A stretch of DNA of 64,000 nucleotides from Chelatococcus reniformis (lineage in GTDB: Bacteria; Pseudomonadota; Alphaproteobacteria; Rhizobiales; Beijerinckiaceae), in assembly GCF_014640075.1 (NCBI RefSeq), contig NZ_BMGG01000001.1, positions 1,015,486 through 1,079,485 of the forward strand. Direction: 5' to 3'. Positions 46,814 to 57,773 of the stretch are shown piece after piece (the stretch's first letter is position 1; each line of letters starts with the position of its first letter). Both the position numbers and the translations under genes were made by a program. A model generated the notes under the pieces. It was given only the letters and a program-made list of their open reading frames with translations, searched no databases and was not told the origin of the DNA.

Positions 46814-47992
46814 GTGCCGTTCTTGACCGATCCTCCCAGTCGCCGCGACATGCTGCGCCTAGCCCTCAAGCTCGGCGTCGCGGCGCCGGTGCTCGGCCTC
46901 GCCGCCGGCTGCACCAACGACATGGGCGGCCTGACGACGGGCGAACCGGTCCAGCCCGCCGCAACGCTCGGCAGCGGGGCGGTCAAGGTGGGGCTGATCC
47001 TGCCGCTGTCGGCACAGGGCGGCGTCGCCAACACGGCGGCGTCGATGCGCAACGCCGCCGACCTCGCCCTCGCGGAATTCGGCAAGGCGAATATCCAGAT
47101 CGTGGTGTTCGACGACGGCGGCACGGCGGAGGGGGCGCGCGCGGCGGCCCGGGCGGCCGTGGCCCAGAACGTGGAGCTGATCCTCGGGCCGCTGCTGGCG
47201 CCGGCCGTGGCGGCGGCGGGCCAGGTGGCCAAGGCCGCGGGCAGGCCGGTCATCGCCTTCTCCACGGACGCCTCGGTCGCCTCCCCGGGCGTCTACCTCA
47301 TGAGCTTCCTGCCCGCGAGCGACGTGCAGCGGGTGGTGAGCTACGCCGCGTCGCAGGGCCGGACGGCCTTCGCGGCGGCCATCTCCGAGACCCCCTACGG
47401 CAACGTGACGGCCGGCGCCTTCCAGCAGGTGGTGCCGGCCCGGCAGGGCCGTATCGTCGGCCTGGAGCGCTTCTCCGGCGACAACGGGGCCGACGCGGTG
47501 CGGCGGCTCGCCGGTGTCCTCGCCGCTGCCGACGCCCTGTTCCTGCCCGACGGCGCCGCCCTGCCGTCGACTGCCGGCGCGCTGCCGGGCGCGGGATTCG
47601 ACAAGGCCAAGGTGAAGCCCCTCGGCACCAGCCAATGGAACGAGGGTTCACTCCTGCGGCTCCCCGCCCTCCAGGGGGGATGGTTCGCGGCCCCGCCGTC
47701 GACGGGCTTCTATGCCTTCTCAGACCGCTACCGCGCCAAGTACGGCGGTGAGCCGTCCCGCATCGCCAGCCTCACTTACGATGCCGTCTCGCTGGTCGCG
47801 GCGCTGGAGCGCACCCAGGGGGCGGCGCGCTTCTCCGAGGCGACGCTGACCAACCCGTCCGGCTTCAGCGGCGCCGACGGGGTGTTCCGCTTCCGCAGCG
47901 ACGGCCTTAACGATCGCGCCCTCGCCGTCTACGAGGTGAGGGCGGGCGACGGCGTGGCGATCAGCCCCGCGCCCAAGAGCCTCGGCAGCTAG
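46814..47992 (+). CDS. LppC/LpoA-like penicillin-binding protein activator, predicted Tat lipoprotein
   Basis: A 392-residue protein starting at GTG after GGGGAG. The N-terminus has a twin-arginine SRRDML motif, a hydrophobic stretch and the lipobox LAAGC with Cys33, so it should be exported by Tat and lipidated. The rest is a periplasmic-binding-protein fold (VKVGLILPLSAQGGVANTAAS, IQIVVFDDGGTAEGA) as in LpoA, which activates PBP1a. Divergence from rsmI supports this family. The usual downstream YraN and gshB genes are missing. Its stop codon is inside the CTAG that begins a REP element. Confidence 0.87.
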   Translation: MPFLTDPPSRRDMLRLALKLGVAAPVLGLAAGCTNDMGGLTTGEPVQPAATLGSGAVKVGLILPLSAQGGVANTAASMRNAADLALAEFGKANIQIVVFDDGGTAEGARAAARAAVAQNVELILGPLLAPAVAAAGQVAKAAGRPVIAFSTDASVASPGVYLMSFLPASDVQRVVSYAASQGRTAFAAAISETPYGNVTAGAFQQVVPARQGRIVGLERFSGDNGADAVRRLAGVLAAADALFLPDGAALPSTAGALPGAGFDKAKVKPLGTSQWNEGSLLRLPALQGGWFAAPPSTGFYAFSDRYRAKYGGEPSRIASLTYDAVSLVAALERTQGAARFSEATLTNPSGFSGADGVFRFRSDGLNDRALAVYEVRAGDGVAISPAPKSLGS

Positions 47993-48094
47993 AGCCTTTC
48001 CGCGTTTCTTCGAATCGCCGAAACGCTCTATCTGCTTGTTCTGGCGCGTTTTCTTCACGCGAACCGGCGTCCACTTCGCTCGAAAACGCTCTAG
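47989..48094. repeat. GCGTTTTC-type REP element, full copy 3
   Basis: It starts CTAGAGCCTTTCCGCGTTTC, continues with CTCTATCTGCTTGTTCTGG, and then the palindrome GTTTTCTTCACGCGAACC / GGCGTCCACTTCGCTCGAAAAC, ending GCTCTAG. It is almost identical to 18355-18456. The first CTAG includes the stop of the LppC-like gene. Confidence 0.88.
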
Positions 48095-48235
48095 TCGTAC
48101 CGTGACCGACGCCCGGCCGCGCGCCGCGAGCGGCCTGGCGCTCTTCTCATCCGGCTTGCCCCGCCGCGCAAGCCGACCCCTCGCCCGCAAGCGGGGCGAG
48201 ATGCGCCGCCCCGCGAGTCGCGGCCAGTGCCGCCG

Positions 48236-49459
48236 TCAAGCGGCGAGGCGCGCGATGACCGCGTCGAGCAGCGGGAAGCCCTCTGCCGTCAGTGCCAGCC
48301 GCCCGGCCTCGTTGGTGATCAGGCCGGCGCCAACCAGCTCATCGATGCGCTCGCGCCGAAGCGCTCGCCCGGCCAACAGGGCGTAGCGGCCGGTCTCGAC
48401 CCCCTCGGCCAGCCGAAGGCCCATCACCAGCAACTCGTCGCCCTGGGCCTCGGCGGTGAGCGGCTCGGCTTCGATCAGGCCGTGCCCCTGCCGTTCGACG
48501 GCGGCCAGCCAGGCCTCCGGCGCCGGCTCGGTGGCCATGGCGAGGCGCCCCGCGGGGCCGACGAGACGCCCGTGGGCGCCGGGACCCACGCCGGCATACT
48601 CACCGTAGCGCCAGTAGACCAGGTTGTGCCGGCATTCGCGGCCGGGGCGGGCGTGGTTGGAGACCTCGTAGGCGGGCAGGCCGTGCCGCCCGCAGACCTC
48701 CTGGGTCACGTCCCACAGGGCGCGGCCGAGGTCCTCGTCGGGGATGGTGAGCTTGCCGGCGCGGTAGAGACGCTCGTACCAGGTCCCCGGCTCGATGGTC
48801 AGCTGGTAGAGGGACAGATGCTCGGCGGCGTGCGCCAGCGCTTGCTCCAGCTCGGCGCGCCAGGCCGCCGGGCTCTGCGCAGGTCGGGCGTAGATCAGGT
48901 CGAACGAGAAGCGCTCGAAGTGTCGGGCCGCCACCCCCACCGCCGACAGGGCCTCGGCCGCCGTGTGCAACCGCCCGAGCTGCCTGAGGGCGTCGTCGTC
49001 GAGCGCCTGCACGCCCAGCGACACGCGGTTCACGCCGGCCGCCCGATAGTCGCGGAACCGGCCGGCCTCGACGCTCGTGGGATTGGCCTCGAGCGTGACC
49101 TCCGCGTCGCTGTCGACCGCCCAGTGCCGGCCGATGGCATCGAGGATCGCCCCGACGGTCCGGCCCTGCATGAGCGAGGGTGTGCCGCCGCCGAAGAAGA
49201 TGCTCGTCACCGTGCGGCCGGGGGCGAGCTCTGCGCGGTGGGCGAGCTCCCGCTCGAAGGCGGCGACGAAGCGGGGCTCGTCCACGGGCGTTCGCCGCAC
49301 GTGACTGTTGAAATCGCAGTAGGGACATTTGGAGGCGCAGAAAGGCCAGTGCACGTAGACGGCGAAGCCCGCCGCGAACGGCGGCCGCGCGGAGAGGCCC
49401 GCGTCGGCGGAGCGGTGCATTGCAGCATCATCAGGGCGAAACGTCTGGCCCGGGTGCAT
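48236..49459 (-). CDS. hemW: Radical SAM heme chaperone HemW
   Basis: This 407-residue protein has the CxxxCxxC cluster motif in HWPFCASKCPYCDFNSH and the extra HemN_C domain at the end. HemW resembles HemN but lacks its oxidase chemistry and is considered a heme chaperone. FFGGGTPSLMQ and EANPTSVE are conserved radical-SAM segments. The start at 49459 has AAGGA 8 bases upstream; 49420 is an alternative. In many relatives it follows rdgB directly; here a DUF2852 gene on the other strand lies between them. Confidence 0.93.
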   Translation of the reverse strand: MHPGQTFRPDDAAMHRSADAGLSARPPFAAGFAVYVHWPFCASKCPYCDFNSHVRRTPVDEPRFVAAFERELAHRAELAPGRTVTSIFFGGGTPSLMQGRTVGAILDAIGRHWAVDSDAEVTLEANPTSVEAGRFRDYRAAGVNRVSLGVQALDDDALRQLGRLHTAAEALSAVGVAARHFERFSFDLIYARPAQSPAAWRAELEQALAHAAEHLSLYQLTIEPGTWYERLYRAGKLTIPDEDLGRALWDVTQEVCGRHGLPAYEVSNHARPGRECRHNLVYWRYGEYAGVGPGAHGRLVGPAGRLAMATEPAPEAWLAAVERQGHGLIEAEPLTAEAQGDELLVMGLRLAEGVETGRYALLAGRALRRERIDELVGAGLITNEAGRLALTAEGFPLLDAVIARLAA

Positions 49460-49587
49460 CAAGTCATCCTTCGACTCGTCAAAACTCGCCTTGCCATGAA
49501 CACCCGACGAAATCGACTCCGTCACTTCTTGAAAGCGTTGGGATCGCCCCCCCACATAACGGTCTGGTTCACTTTTTGGAGACGTTG

Positions 49588-50028
49588 ATGTCTACCTCTG
49601 CCTCCGCCTGGAACGGTAATGCGGCCGGCCAACGCTGCGGCCGTCCCCCCAAGCGCGCCCTCGAGATCGTCGGCATCGTGTTCGCCTTCATCTGGTTCTG
49701 GCCGCTGGCTGTTGCGTATATCGTCTGGAAGGTCATGGGCTACCCCGTGCCAAAAGACCTCAGGGAGTTCGTCGAGCGCAACTTCGCCTTCCTCTCGGAA
49801 GGCTCGCTGCGCCCCGCTTATGGTGCCCACGCGCCGACGGGCAACAGCCACTTCGACGAATACCGTCGGGCTGAGCTGGAGCGTCTGGAGGCCGAGCGCC
49901 GTCGCCTCGACGAGGAGGCGCGCGACTTTGCTGCCTTCGTCGAGGAGCTGAAGCGCGCCAAGGATCGCGAGGAGTTCGACGCCTATATGCGTCGGCGCCA
50001 AGCCGCCGAGCCGACCCGCGAGGCGTAA
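49588..50028 (+). CDS. DUF2852 membrane protein
   Basis: A 146-residue protein of a family of unknown function found in alphaproteobacteria. One membrane helix (ALEIVGIVFAFIWFWPLAVAYIVWKVMGY, about 24-52) is followed by a short loop and a C-terminal Glu/Arg-rich coiled-coil (EYRRAELERLEAERRRLDEE, FVEELKRAKDREEFDAYMRRR). The start after TTGGAG was chosen over longer frames. A clear terminator follows. It is a lone plus-strand gene between hemW and rdgB. No function can be assigned. Confidence 0.88.
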   Translation: MSTSASAWNGNAAGQRCGRPPKRALEIVGIVFAFIWFWPLAVAYIVWKVMGYPVPKDLREFVERNFAFLSEGSLRPAYGAHAPTGNSHFDEYRRAELERLEAERRRLDEEARDFAAFVEELKRAKDREEFDAYMRRRQAAEPTREA

Positions 50029-50053
50029 GCTTCGCTTGTAGGTCGTATCCTGC

Positions 50054-50093
50054 CCAATGGCCGGTCCCCCGTGGTCCGGCCATTGGCTTTTGC
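50054..50093 (+). terminator. Rho-independent terminator after the DUF2852 gene
   Basis: CCAATGGCCGG (50054-50064) and CCGGCCATTGG (50076-50086) form a perfect 11-base stem, followed by CTTTTGCTTTG on the plus strand. Confidence 0.85.
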
Positions 50094-50142
50094 TTTGCGC
50101 CACATCAGAGAATCAACGGCGTCAGCGCATCAACGGCGGCCA

Positions 50143-50817
50143 TCACAGGCCAAGACAGCTCCGTGCGAGGCTGACGAAGGCGCGGGCCCGGTGCGAGAGC
50201 GCGGGCGGCTCGCCGCCCGCCGCGGCCTTGGTCCAGTCGATGCCGTGCTTGGCTTCGGCAGAGAGTTCGCCGAACGTCTGGGCCAAGCCCTCCGGCCGGA
50301 ACATCGGATCGTAGCCGAAGCCCTGGCCGCCCCGCGGCGGCCAGACGAGATCGCCGAACACCCGCCCCTCGAACAGCGCGTCCTCGCCGTCCGGCCACGC
50401 GACGACCAGCGCCGAGACGAAATGGCCCGTGCGCGCCCGGTCGCGCCCGATGCCGCGGCGGCTGAGCTCGGCGTCGATGCGCGCCATGGCGGCGGCGAAG
50501 TCCTTCGCCGGGCCCCCCCAGCGGGCCGAGAAGATGCCGGGCGCGCCGTCGAGCGCATCCACGCAGATACCGGAATCATCGGCCAGGGCCGGCCAGCCCG
50601 AAACGGTCGCGGCGCGGGCCTTGATGGCGGCGTTCTCGGCGAAGGTGGTGCCGGTCTCCTCCGGTTCGGGCAGACCCAGCTCGCCTGCCGACACCGCATC
50701 GACCCCGAAGGGGCCGAGCAGGTCGCGCATCTCCCGGAGTTTGCCGGGGTTGTGGGTGGCGATGACGACGCGCCCCTCGAGCCGGCGCGCGGTCGGCGCG
50801 GGCGACGGGCCGGCCAT
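50143..50817 (-). CDS. rdgB: XTP/dITP diphosphatase (RdgB/HAM1)
   Basis: This 224-residue enzyme removes non-canonical purine triphosphates such as dITP and XTP from the nucleotide pool. Typical segments are [56 protein letters not shown] and [10 protein letters not shown]. The start overlaps the rph stop (TGATG), a common arrangement. The C-terminus ends [12 protein letters not shown]. It functions in the cytoplasm. No irregularities are seen. Confidence 0.96.
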   Translation of the reverse strand: MAGPSPAPTARRLEGRVVIATHNPGKLREMRDLLGPFGVDAVSAGELGLPEPEETGTTFAENAAIKARAATVSGWPALADDSGICVDALDGAPGIFSARWGGPAKDFAAAMARIDAELSRRGIGRDRARTGHFVSALVVAWPDGEDALFEGRVFGDLVWPPRGGQGFGYDPMFRPEGLAQTFGELSAEAKHGIDWTKAAAGGEPPALSHRARAFVSLARSCLGL

Positions 50818-51530
50818 CAGGTCACCGCCATCTTCTGCAGGTCGACCAGCTTGCCCGTGCCGAGCTTGGCAAGGCGCAGCAGCTCGATCAGCTCCGCCTC
50901 TGAGAAGGGCTTGCCTTCGGCGGTGCCCTGCACCTCGACGATGCCGCCGGTGCCGGTGATGACGAAGTTGGCATCGGTTTCCGCCGTCGAATCCTCGGCG
51001 TAGTCGAGGTCGAGCACCGCAACGCCCTGGTGGATGCCACAGGAGACCGCCGCCACATGGTCCTTGAGCGGTTGGCCCGACACGATCGAGCGGGCCTTCA
51101 TCCAGGCGATGCAGTCGTGCAGGGCGACCCAGGCCCCGGTGATGGCAGCGGTGCGCGTGCCGCCGTCGGCCTGGAGCACGTCGCAGTCGACCGAGATCTG
51201 GCGCTCGCCGAGCGCCGGCAGATCGACGACCGCGCGCAGAGAGCGGCCGATGAGCCGCTGAATCTCGTGGGTGCGGCCGGAGGGCTTGCCGGAATTCACC
51301 TCGCGCCGGGTGCGCTCGAGGGTGGCGCGCGGCAGCATGGAGTATTCCGCCGTCACCCAGCCGCGGCCCTGGCCGCGCAGCCACGGCGGCGCCCGCTCCT
51401 CCAGCGAGGCCGTGCAGAACACGTGCGTGTCGCCGAACTTGACGAGGCAGGAGCCCTCCGCATACCGCGCCACCCCCCGTTCGAGGGTCACTTTGCGCAT
51501 TTCGTCGGAGGGGCGTTTGGAGGGCCGCAT
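50817..51530 (-). CDS. rph: Ribonuclease PH
   Basis: A 237-residue phosphorolytic exoribonuclease that trims tRNA 3' ends. It starts [19 protein letters not shown], the typical opening, and contains [20 protein letters not shown], the [40 protein letters not shown] core, and [21 protein letters not shown]. The rdgB gene overlaps its stop by one base. The divergent hrcA is about 180 bp away. This rph-rdgB / hrcA arrangement is the normal alphaproteobacterial one. Confidence 0.97.
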   Translation of the reverse strand: MRPSKRPSDEMRKVTLERGVARYAEGSCLVKFGDTHVFCTASLEERAPPWLRGQGRGWVTAEYSMLPRATLERTRREVNSGKPSGRTHEIQRLIGRSLRAVVDLPALGERQISVDCDVLQADGGTRTAAITGAWVALHDCIAWMKARSIVSGQPLKDHVAAVSCGIHQGVAVLDLDYAEDSTAETDANFVITGTGGIVEVQGTAEGKPFSEAELIELLRLAKLGTGKLVDLQKMAVT

Positions 51531-51707
51531 GAACAGGTCCTGGTTACCGATGCCGGAGTGCGCTTCTAGAGCGGGACGAAGAGGGCTGTGAAGCGCTATT
51601 TGTCGAAGCGTGCCGCCGCAACCGGGCCCCCGCGCTCCGCTCGGCTGCCGGCGCTTGAAAAAAAGGCGCAACACCACTTATGTTTAGCATGTCGTGCGAG
51701 GGTGTGG

Positions 51708-52802
51708 ATGACAGCTCCTTTCGGCGCCGGGACCGGTCCGGACCGTGCGTCTGCATTGGCCGAGCTCAATGAGCGGTCCCGCGAGATCTTTCGGCAGATC
51801 GTCGAGAGCTATCTGGCGACCGGCGAGCCGGTGGGCTCCCGCAACCTGTCCCGCATCATCCCGATGACGCTGTCGCCGGCGTCGATCCGCAACGTCATGG
51901 CGGATCTCGAACATGCCGGCCTGATCTACGCCCCGCATACGTCGGCCGGCCGTCTGCCGACGGAGTCCGGCCTGCGCTTCTTCGTCGACGCCATGCTGGA
52001 AATCGGCGACCTCGGTGCCGACGAGCAGGGGCGGATGGAGACGGAGCTGCGCGCCGCCGCAGCCGGTCAGTCGCTCGAGGGGACGCTGACTCAGGCGACG
52101 CAGATGCTCTCCGGACTGGCCCGCAGCGCCGGCGTGGTGGTGACCACCAAGAGCAACGTCCGCCTGAAGCATATCGAGTTCGTTCGCCTCGACCCCCGGC
52201 GCGCCCTCGTGGTGCTGGTGGCGGAGGACGGCAATGTCGAGAACCGTATCGTCGACCTGCCGGCGGGGCTGCCGGTGTCGGCGTTGGTGGAGGCCAGCAA
52301 TTTCCTGAGCGCGCGGGCGCGCGGCAAGACGCTGACCGATCTCAAGAGCGAGTTCAGCCACCGCCGCTCCGACATGGAGCGCGAGCTGGACGCCTTGACC
52401 GCGCGGCTGGTCGACATGGGCCTGGCGATCGCGGTCGGCTCCTCGACCGATGCCCGCCAGCTCATCGTGCGCGGCCAGGCACACCTCCTGGAAGACGTGA
52501 CCCTGGGCGAGGAACTGGAGCGGGTGCGCCTCCTCTTTGCCGACCTGGAAACCCAGAAGGACGTCATCGAGCTGCTCTCTCGGGCCGAGGGCGGCGAAGG
52601 CGTGCGCATCTATATCGGCTCCGAGAACAAACTGTTCTCGCTCTCCGGCTCGTCGATGATCGCGGCGCCGTTCCACGACGGCCAGCAGCGCATCGTCGGC
52701 GTCGTCGGCGTCATCGGCCCGACGCGGCTCAACTACGCGCGCATCGTTCCCATGGTCGATTATACCGCCCGGCTGGTATCGATCCTCTACGAAGGGCGCT
52801 GA
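51708..52802 (+). CDS. hrcA: Heat-inducible transcription repressor HrcA
   Basis: This 364-residue repressor binds CIRCE operators of groE and dnaK operons. The winged-helix part (about 20-95) has [26 protein letters not shown] and [19 protein letters not shown], followed by [18 protein letters not shown]. The large C-terminal GAF-like domain ends with [23 protein letters not shown]. Its start follows GAGGG. No CIRCE element was found upstream. grpE, which usually follows, is absent; a short inverted-repeat element and an SDR gene follow instead. Confidence 0.96.
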   Translation: MTAPFGAGTGPDRASALAELNERSREIFRQIVESYLATGEPVGSRNLSRIIPMTLSPASIRNVMADLEHAGLIYAPHTSAGRLPTESGLRFFVDAMLEIGDLGADEQGRMETELRAAAAGQSLEGTLTQATQMLSGLARSAGVVVTTKSNVRLKHIEFVRLDPRRALVVLVAEDGNVENRIVDLPAGLPVSALVEASNFLSARARGKTLTDLKSEFSHRRSDMERELDALTARLVDMGLAIAVGSSTDARQLIVRGQAHLLEDVTLGEELERVRLLFADLETQKDVIELLSRAEGGEGVRIYIGSENKLFSLSGSSMIAAPFHDGQQRIVGVVGVIGPTRLNYARIVPMVDYTARLVSILYEGR

Positions 52803-52895
52803 GAGCCTGTTTGGAAATGTCGGGCGGGCCGGTCCGACGCCCCAGAGCGCAAGAATCCCGCGACAGCCCTCCGCGCCCAATTCCCAAACAGGCTC
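52803..52895. repeat. 93-bp element with 16-bp terminal inverted repeats (MITE-like)
   Basis: The left end GAGCCTGTTTGGAAAT (52803-52818) is the reverse complement, at 15 of 16 positions, of the right end ATTCCCAAACAGGCTC (52880-52895). It starts directly at the hrcA stop. No coding capacity. It has the form of a small non-autonomous element or a long hairpin. No second copy was noticed in the window. Confidence 0.65.
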
Positions 52896-52982
52896 CGAGG
52901 TCGGCGCGACAGGTGCTTGTCTCGAGCCCCGGCCCGTCGCACAACGATAAGTGTATCTGCAAGACAATCGGTGGGAGCGTCC

Positions 52983-53798
52983 ATGAAGGATCTGTTTTCG
53001 CTCGCGGGCAGGGTCGCGCTGGTGACCGGCGGCTCGCGCGGCATCGGCAAGATGATCGCCAAGGGCTTCGTCGAGAGCGGCGCCAAGGTCTACATCACCG
53101 CCCGCAAGGCGGCCGCCTGCGACGCGACGGCGGCCGAGCTGTCGCAGCACGGCACCTGCATTTCGCTGCCGATCGATATCTCGACGGTCGAGGGCGCCCG
53201 CACCCTGGCCAAGGCGATCGGCGAGCGCGAGTCCAAGCTCGACATCCTGGTGAACAACGCCGGCGCGGCCTGGGCGGCGGAATTCGACACCTTTCCCGAG
53301 AACGGCTGGGACAAGGTGATGAACCTGAACCTCAAGGCGCCGTTCTTCCTGACTCAGGCGCTCGCCGCCCCGCTGCGCAAGGCGGCGAGCCCGGCGAGGC
53401 CGGCCAAGGTGATCAACATCGCCTCCATCGACGGCATCTTCGTCAACCCGCTGGAGACCTATTCCTACGCGGCGAGCAAGGCCGGCCTGATCCACCTGAC
53501 CCGGCGCATGGCCGCCAAGCTGATCGCCGACCACATCGTAGTCACCGCCATCGCGCCCGGCCCGTTCCAGTCCGACATGAACATCGACGCGCGCGACAAT
53601 GCCGACGGTGTGGCCAAGCGCGTGCCGGCCGGCCGCGTCGGCACCGAGGAGGACATGGCGGGCGCTGCCATCTTCCTCGCCTCCCGCGCCGGCGATTACG
53701 TGGTCGGCTCGACGATCACCGTCGACGGCGGCATCGCCTTCGGCAAGGGCGGCTTCGAGGGCAGCAGCTGGAAGATGGAGGGCGCAGCCGGCGCTTGA
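52983..53798 (+). CDS. Short-chain dehydrogenase/reductase
   Basis: A 271-residue classical SDR. The NAD(P)-binding GGSRGIGK is at about residues 16-23, NNAG at about 90, the catalytic Ser in NIASIDG, and YSYAASK with the catalytic Tyr and Lys. Basic residues ARK after the second strand suggest NADPH preference. The RhlG-like group with PxRPAKVINIASIDGI is similar. It occupies the place next to hrcA where grpE would be expected. Substrate unknown. Confidence 0.88.
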   Translation: MKDLFSLAGRVALVTGGSRGIGKMIAKGFVESGAKVYITARKAAACDATAAELSQHGTCISLPIDISTVEGARTLAKAIGERESKLDILVNNAGAAWAAEFDTFPENGWDKVMNLNLKAPFFLTQALAAPLRKAASPARPAKVINIASIDGIFVNPLETYSYAASKAGLIHLTRRMAAKLIADHIVVTAIAPGPFQSDMNIDARDNADGVAKRVPAGRVGTEEDMAGAAIFLASRAGDYVVGSTITVDGGIAFGKGGFEGSSWKMEGAAGA

Positions 53799-54155
53799 GC
53801 GGCTCTCGGCGATCACATCCGGCACCGGCGCGCTGCTGATGCGACGACGGCGCGGTGCGAAGCCGACCGCGCCGGCTTTGTGTTCGTAGGCGCCGTGGCC
53901 CGGCATGGCGGGGACGGGCGGTTGCCCCCTCCACCATGCTGCGCATGGTCCCCCTCCCCCGCTTCGCGGGTGAGGACAACGTGCTGTTCCTCCTCCGCGC
54001 AGCGGGCGAGGGGGACCGCCGAAGGCGGTGGAGGGGGCGGCGCGCTCCCGCGGGAGTGTCAGGATTTCCCTGCGCGGGGAACACCGTCTCACATCGACCG
54101 CCACCGGGGTGCCTCGGCGCCCCCTCCCCGAAAACGGCCGCCGTGAGATATCCCG
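53799..54155. other. Intergenic region between SDR and DHA2 exporter genes
   Basis: No gene. Most of it is a long palindromic element (53925-54037), with GC-rich flanks that show partial related repeats (GCGCTCCCGCGGGAGTGTC hairpin near 54040-54062). It lies between convergent genes and could act as a terminator for both. Confidence 0.5.
53925..54037. repeat. 113-bp long interrupted palindrome (CCCCCTCCACC family)
   Basis: The outer arms CCCCCTCCACC (53925-53935) and GGTGGAGGGGG (54027-54037) are perfect complements. Inside, GGTCCCCCTCCCCCGCTTCG pairs with GCAGCGGGCGAGGGGGACC. This is the form of an intergenic palindrome widespread in Hyphomicrobiales. Confidence 0.8.
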
Positions 54156-55565
54156 CTACCGCCGCGAGGCCGGGTGCAGGCGCAGGAAGCTCATCAGGCT
54201 GCCGACGGCTGCAAAGCCCGCGCCGAGCCAGAGGGCGAGCTCCGGCCCCAGCAGACCGGCCGAGTTCAGGCAGAGGGCGACCAGCGCCGCCCCGATGCTC
54301 TGGCCGAGCAGCCGCACCGTGGCGACGATGCCGCTGGCGCCGCCAGCGCGTTCGCGCGGGGCGCTGGTCATCAGCGCGCGCAGGTTGGGCGACTGGAAGA
54401 AGCCGAACCCCGCGCCGCACAGCACCAGACGCCAGGCGATGTCGCCGAAGCCCGGGTCGGCGGGCAGCAGGGCCAGGCTCGCCATGCCGGCGCCGAGACA
54501 GACGAGCCCGATGCCGCCGAGCAGGCCGGGCGCATAGCGATCCGAGAGGCGACCCGCGATCGGCGCCATGAGCGCCACGACCGCCGGCCAGGGCGTCATC
54601 AGGAAGCCGGTCTCCACCTGGCTGTGGCCGAGCACGTTCTGGAACAGGAAGGGCAGCGACACGAAGGCCAGCCCCTGCGCCGCGAAGGAGCAGACGGCGG
54701 TGGCGGCCGACAGCGCGAAGGCGGGCCGCCGGAACAGGTCGACGGCGAGGATCGGTGCCGCGCGGCCGGATTCGCGCCGCAGCAGCGCATAGCCGCAGGC
54801 GATCGCCGTGCCCCATTGTGCGGCGACGAGCAGCCACGCGCCGCCGTGGGCGACCGTGCCGAGGCCGAGGATGAGCAGCGTGAAGACCGCTGCCGACAGC
54901 AGCGCCGCGACGACGTCGAAGGGTCGGTCGCTGCGCCGCGTGTGCGGCAGGGCGCGGAGCGACAGGGCGACCGCGATCACGCCCGCCGGCACGTTGATCA
55001 GGAACAGCCAGTGCCAGGTCGCGACCGACAGGATGGCCGACGCGACGGTGGGCCCGACGGTGAAGGCAAGACCGACCACCAGCGCGTTGACGCCGACGCC
55101 GCGGCCCAGCATGCGGGCCGGATAGATGAAGCGGATGAGCGCGGCGTTGACGCTCATGATCGCCGCAGCCCCCAGCCCCTGTAGCGCGCGGGCGCCGACC
55201 AGGGTTGGCAGCGACCAGGCCAGGCCGCAGGCGAGCGAGGTGACGGTGAAGACCACGAGGCCGGCGATGTAGACCCGCTTGTGGCCGACGATCTCGCTCA
55301 GCGCGGCGAGCGGCAGGATCGTGGCGACCATGGCGAGCTGGTAGGCATTGACCACCCAGATCGTCGCGGCCGCATCGGAGTGGGTATCGGCGGCGATGGT
55401 CGGCAGCGCTGTGTTGGTGATGGCGGTGTCCAGCGTCGCCATGCCCACGGAGATCAGGATCGCCAGCAGCGCCGGCAGCCGCTCGCGCTGCGGCAGGCCG
55501 TCGGGCGGCGCTTCGGCCGGGGTCTGGCGGACCGGCGGCGGCTGTGCTTCGTCCAAGAGACGCAT
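54156..55565 (-). CDS. MFS transporter, DHA2 (EmrB/QacA) family
   Basis: This 469-residue exporter has about fourteen hydrophobic segments. MATLDTAITNTALPTI (about 38-53) is the DHA2 motif in helix 1, WVVNAYQLAMVATILPLAALSE is helix 2 with motif A, and GARALQGLGAAAIMSVNAALI and GVGVNALVVGLAFTVGPTVAS include motif C. The start MRLLDEAQ is favoured over one 23 codons upstream. It likely exports drugs or small metabolites with proton exchange. It has no adjacent membrane-fusion protein gene, unlike EmrA-EmrB pairs. Confidence 0.9.
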   Translation of the reverse strand: MRLLDEAQPPPVRQTPAEAPPDGLPQRERLPALLAILISVGMATLDTAITNTALPTIAADTHSDAAATIWVVNAYQLAMVATILPLAALSEIVGHKRVYIAGLVVFTVTSLACGLAWSLPTLVGARALQGLGAAAIMSVNAALIRFIYPARMLGRGVGVNALVVGLAFTVGPTVASAILSVATWHWLFLINVPAGVIAVALSLRALPHTRRSDRPFDVVAALLSAAVFTLLILGLGTVAHGGAWLLVAAQWGTAIACGYALLRRESGRAAPILAVDLFRRPAFALSAATAVCSFAAQGLAFVSLPFLFQNVLGHSQVETGFLMTPWPAVVALMAPIAGRLSDRYAPGLLGGIGLVCLGAGMASLALLPADPGFGDIAWRLVLCGAGFGFFQSPNLRALMTSAPRERAGGASGIVATVRLLGQSIGAALVALCLNSAGLLGPELALWLGAGFAAVGSLMSFLRLHPASRR

Positions 55566-55961
55566 TGGCTGATCCCGCGCGGACGGCGCACGGCGGTCCG
55601 CATTAACCCGCTTGCCAGCCCGGGCCGACGCCATCGGAGCGCGCTCGTGTGCAATTCCAGCCGCCCCTACAACGCTCTAGCACAAGGCGGGCAGGCGCCG
55701 CGTGCGGCTGGTGCAGGGGCGGCCTGCCCCCAAATCGGCGCTCGATCGCGCCGCGATTGGCTGCAATCACCCAATCGCAAGAGAAGCGATCCGGATTCAA
55801 AGACTTGGTGAATTTCTAACCGATTGGATGATTCCATCTGTCGGACATGCTCCAGCGGTCTCTGCGGCGGGGCCGGGCCGCCGTCGGCCAAGGGGACACA
55901 AGGCTCTCGAGGCTTTCGATGCCGCCTTGGCGTTGCCGCAGGGCGCTGCTATCTCGTCGCA
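55566..55961. other. Divergent region between DHA2 exporter and lepA
   Basis: No gene was recognised. A CTAG at about 55677 and a tripartite hairpin repeat at 55752-55858 occupy the middle. The last 100 bp before lepA are GC-rich with no clear ribosome-binding site. Confidence 0.45.
55752..55858 (-). repeat. Tripartite hairpin repeat, copy 10 (well preserved)
   Basis: On the minus strand it shows the first hairpin ACAGATGGAATCATCCAATC, the core CACCAAGTCTTTGAATCCGG, and the third hairpin CTTGCGATTGGGTGATT. The order and spacing match copy 2 at 10147-10250. Confidence 0.82.
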
Positions 55962-57767
<1,806 letters not shown>

Positions 57768-57773
57768 GGCACC

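Noticed and set aside
51531..51707. CIRCE operator upstream of hrcA
   Set aside because: No TTAGCACTC-N9-GAGTGCTAA-like inverted repeat could be found in the rph-hrcA gap.
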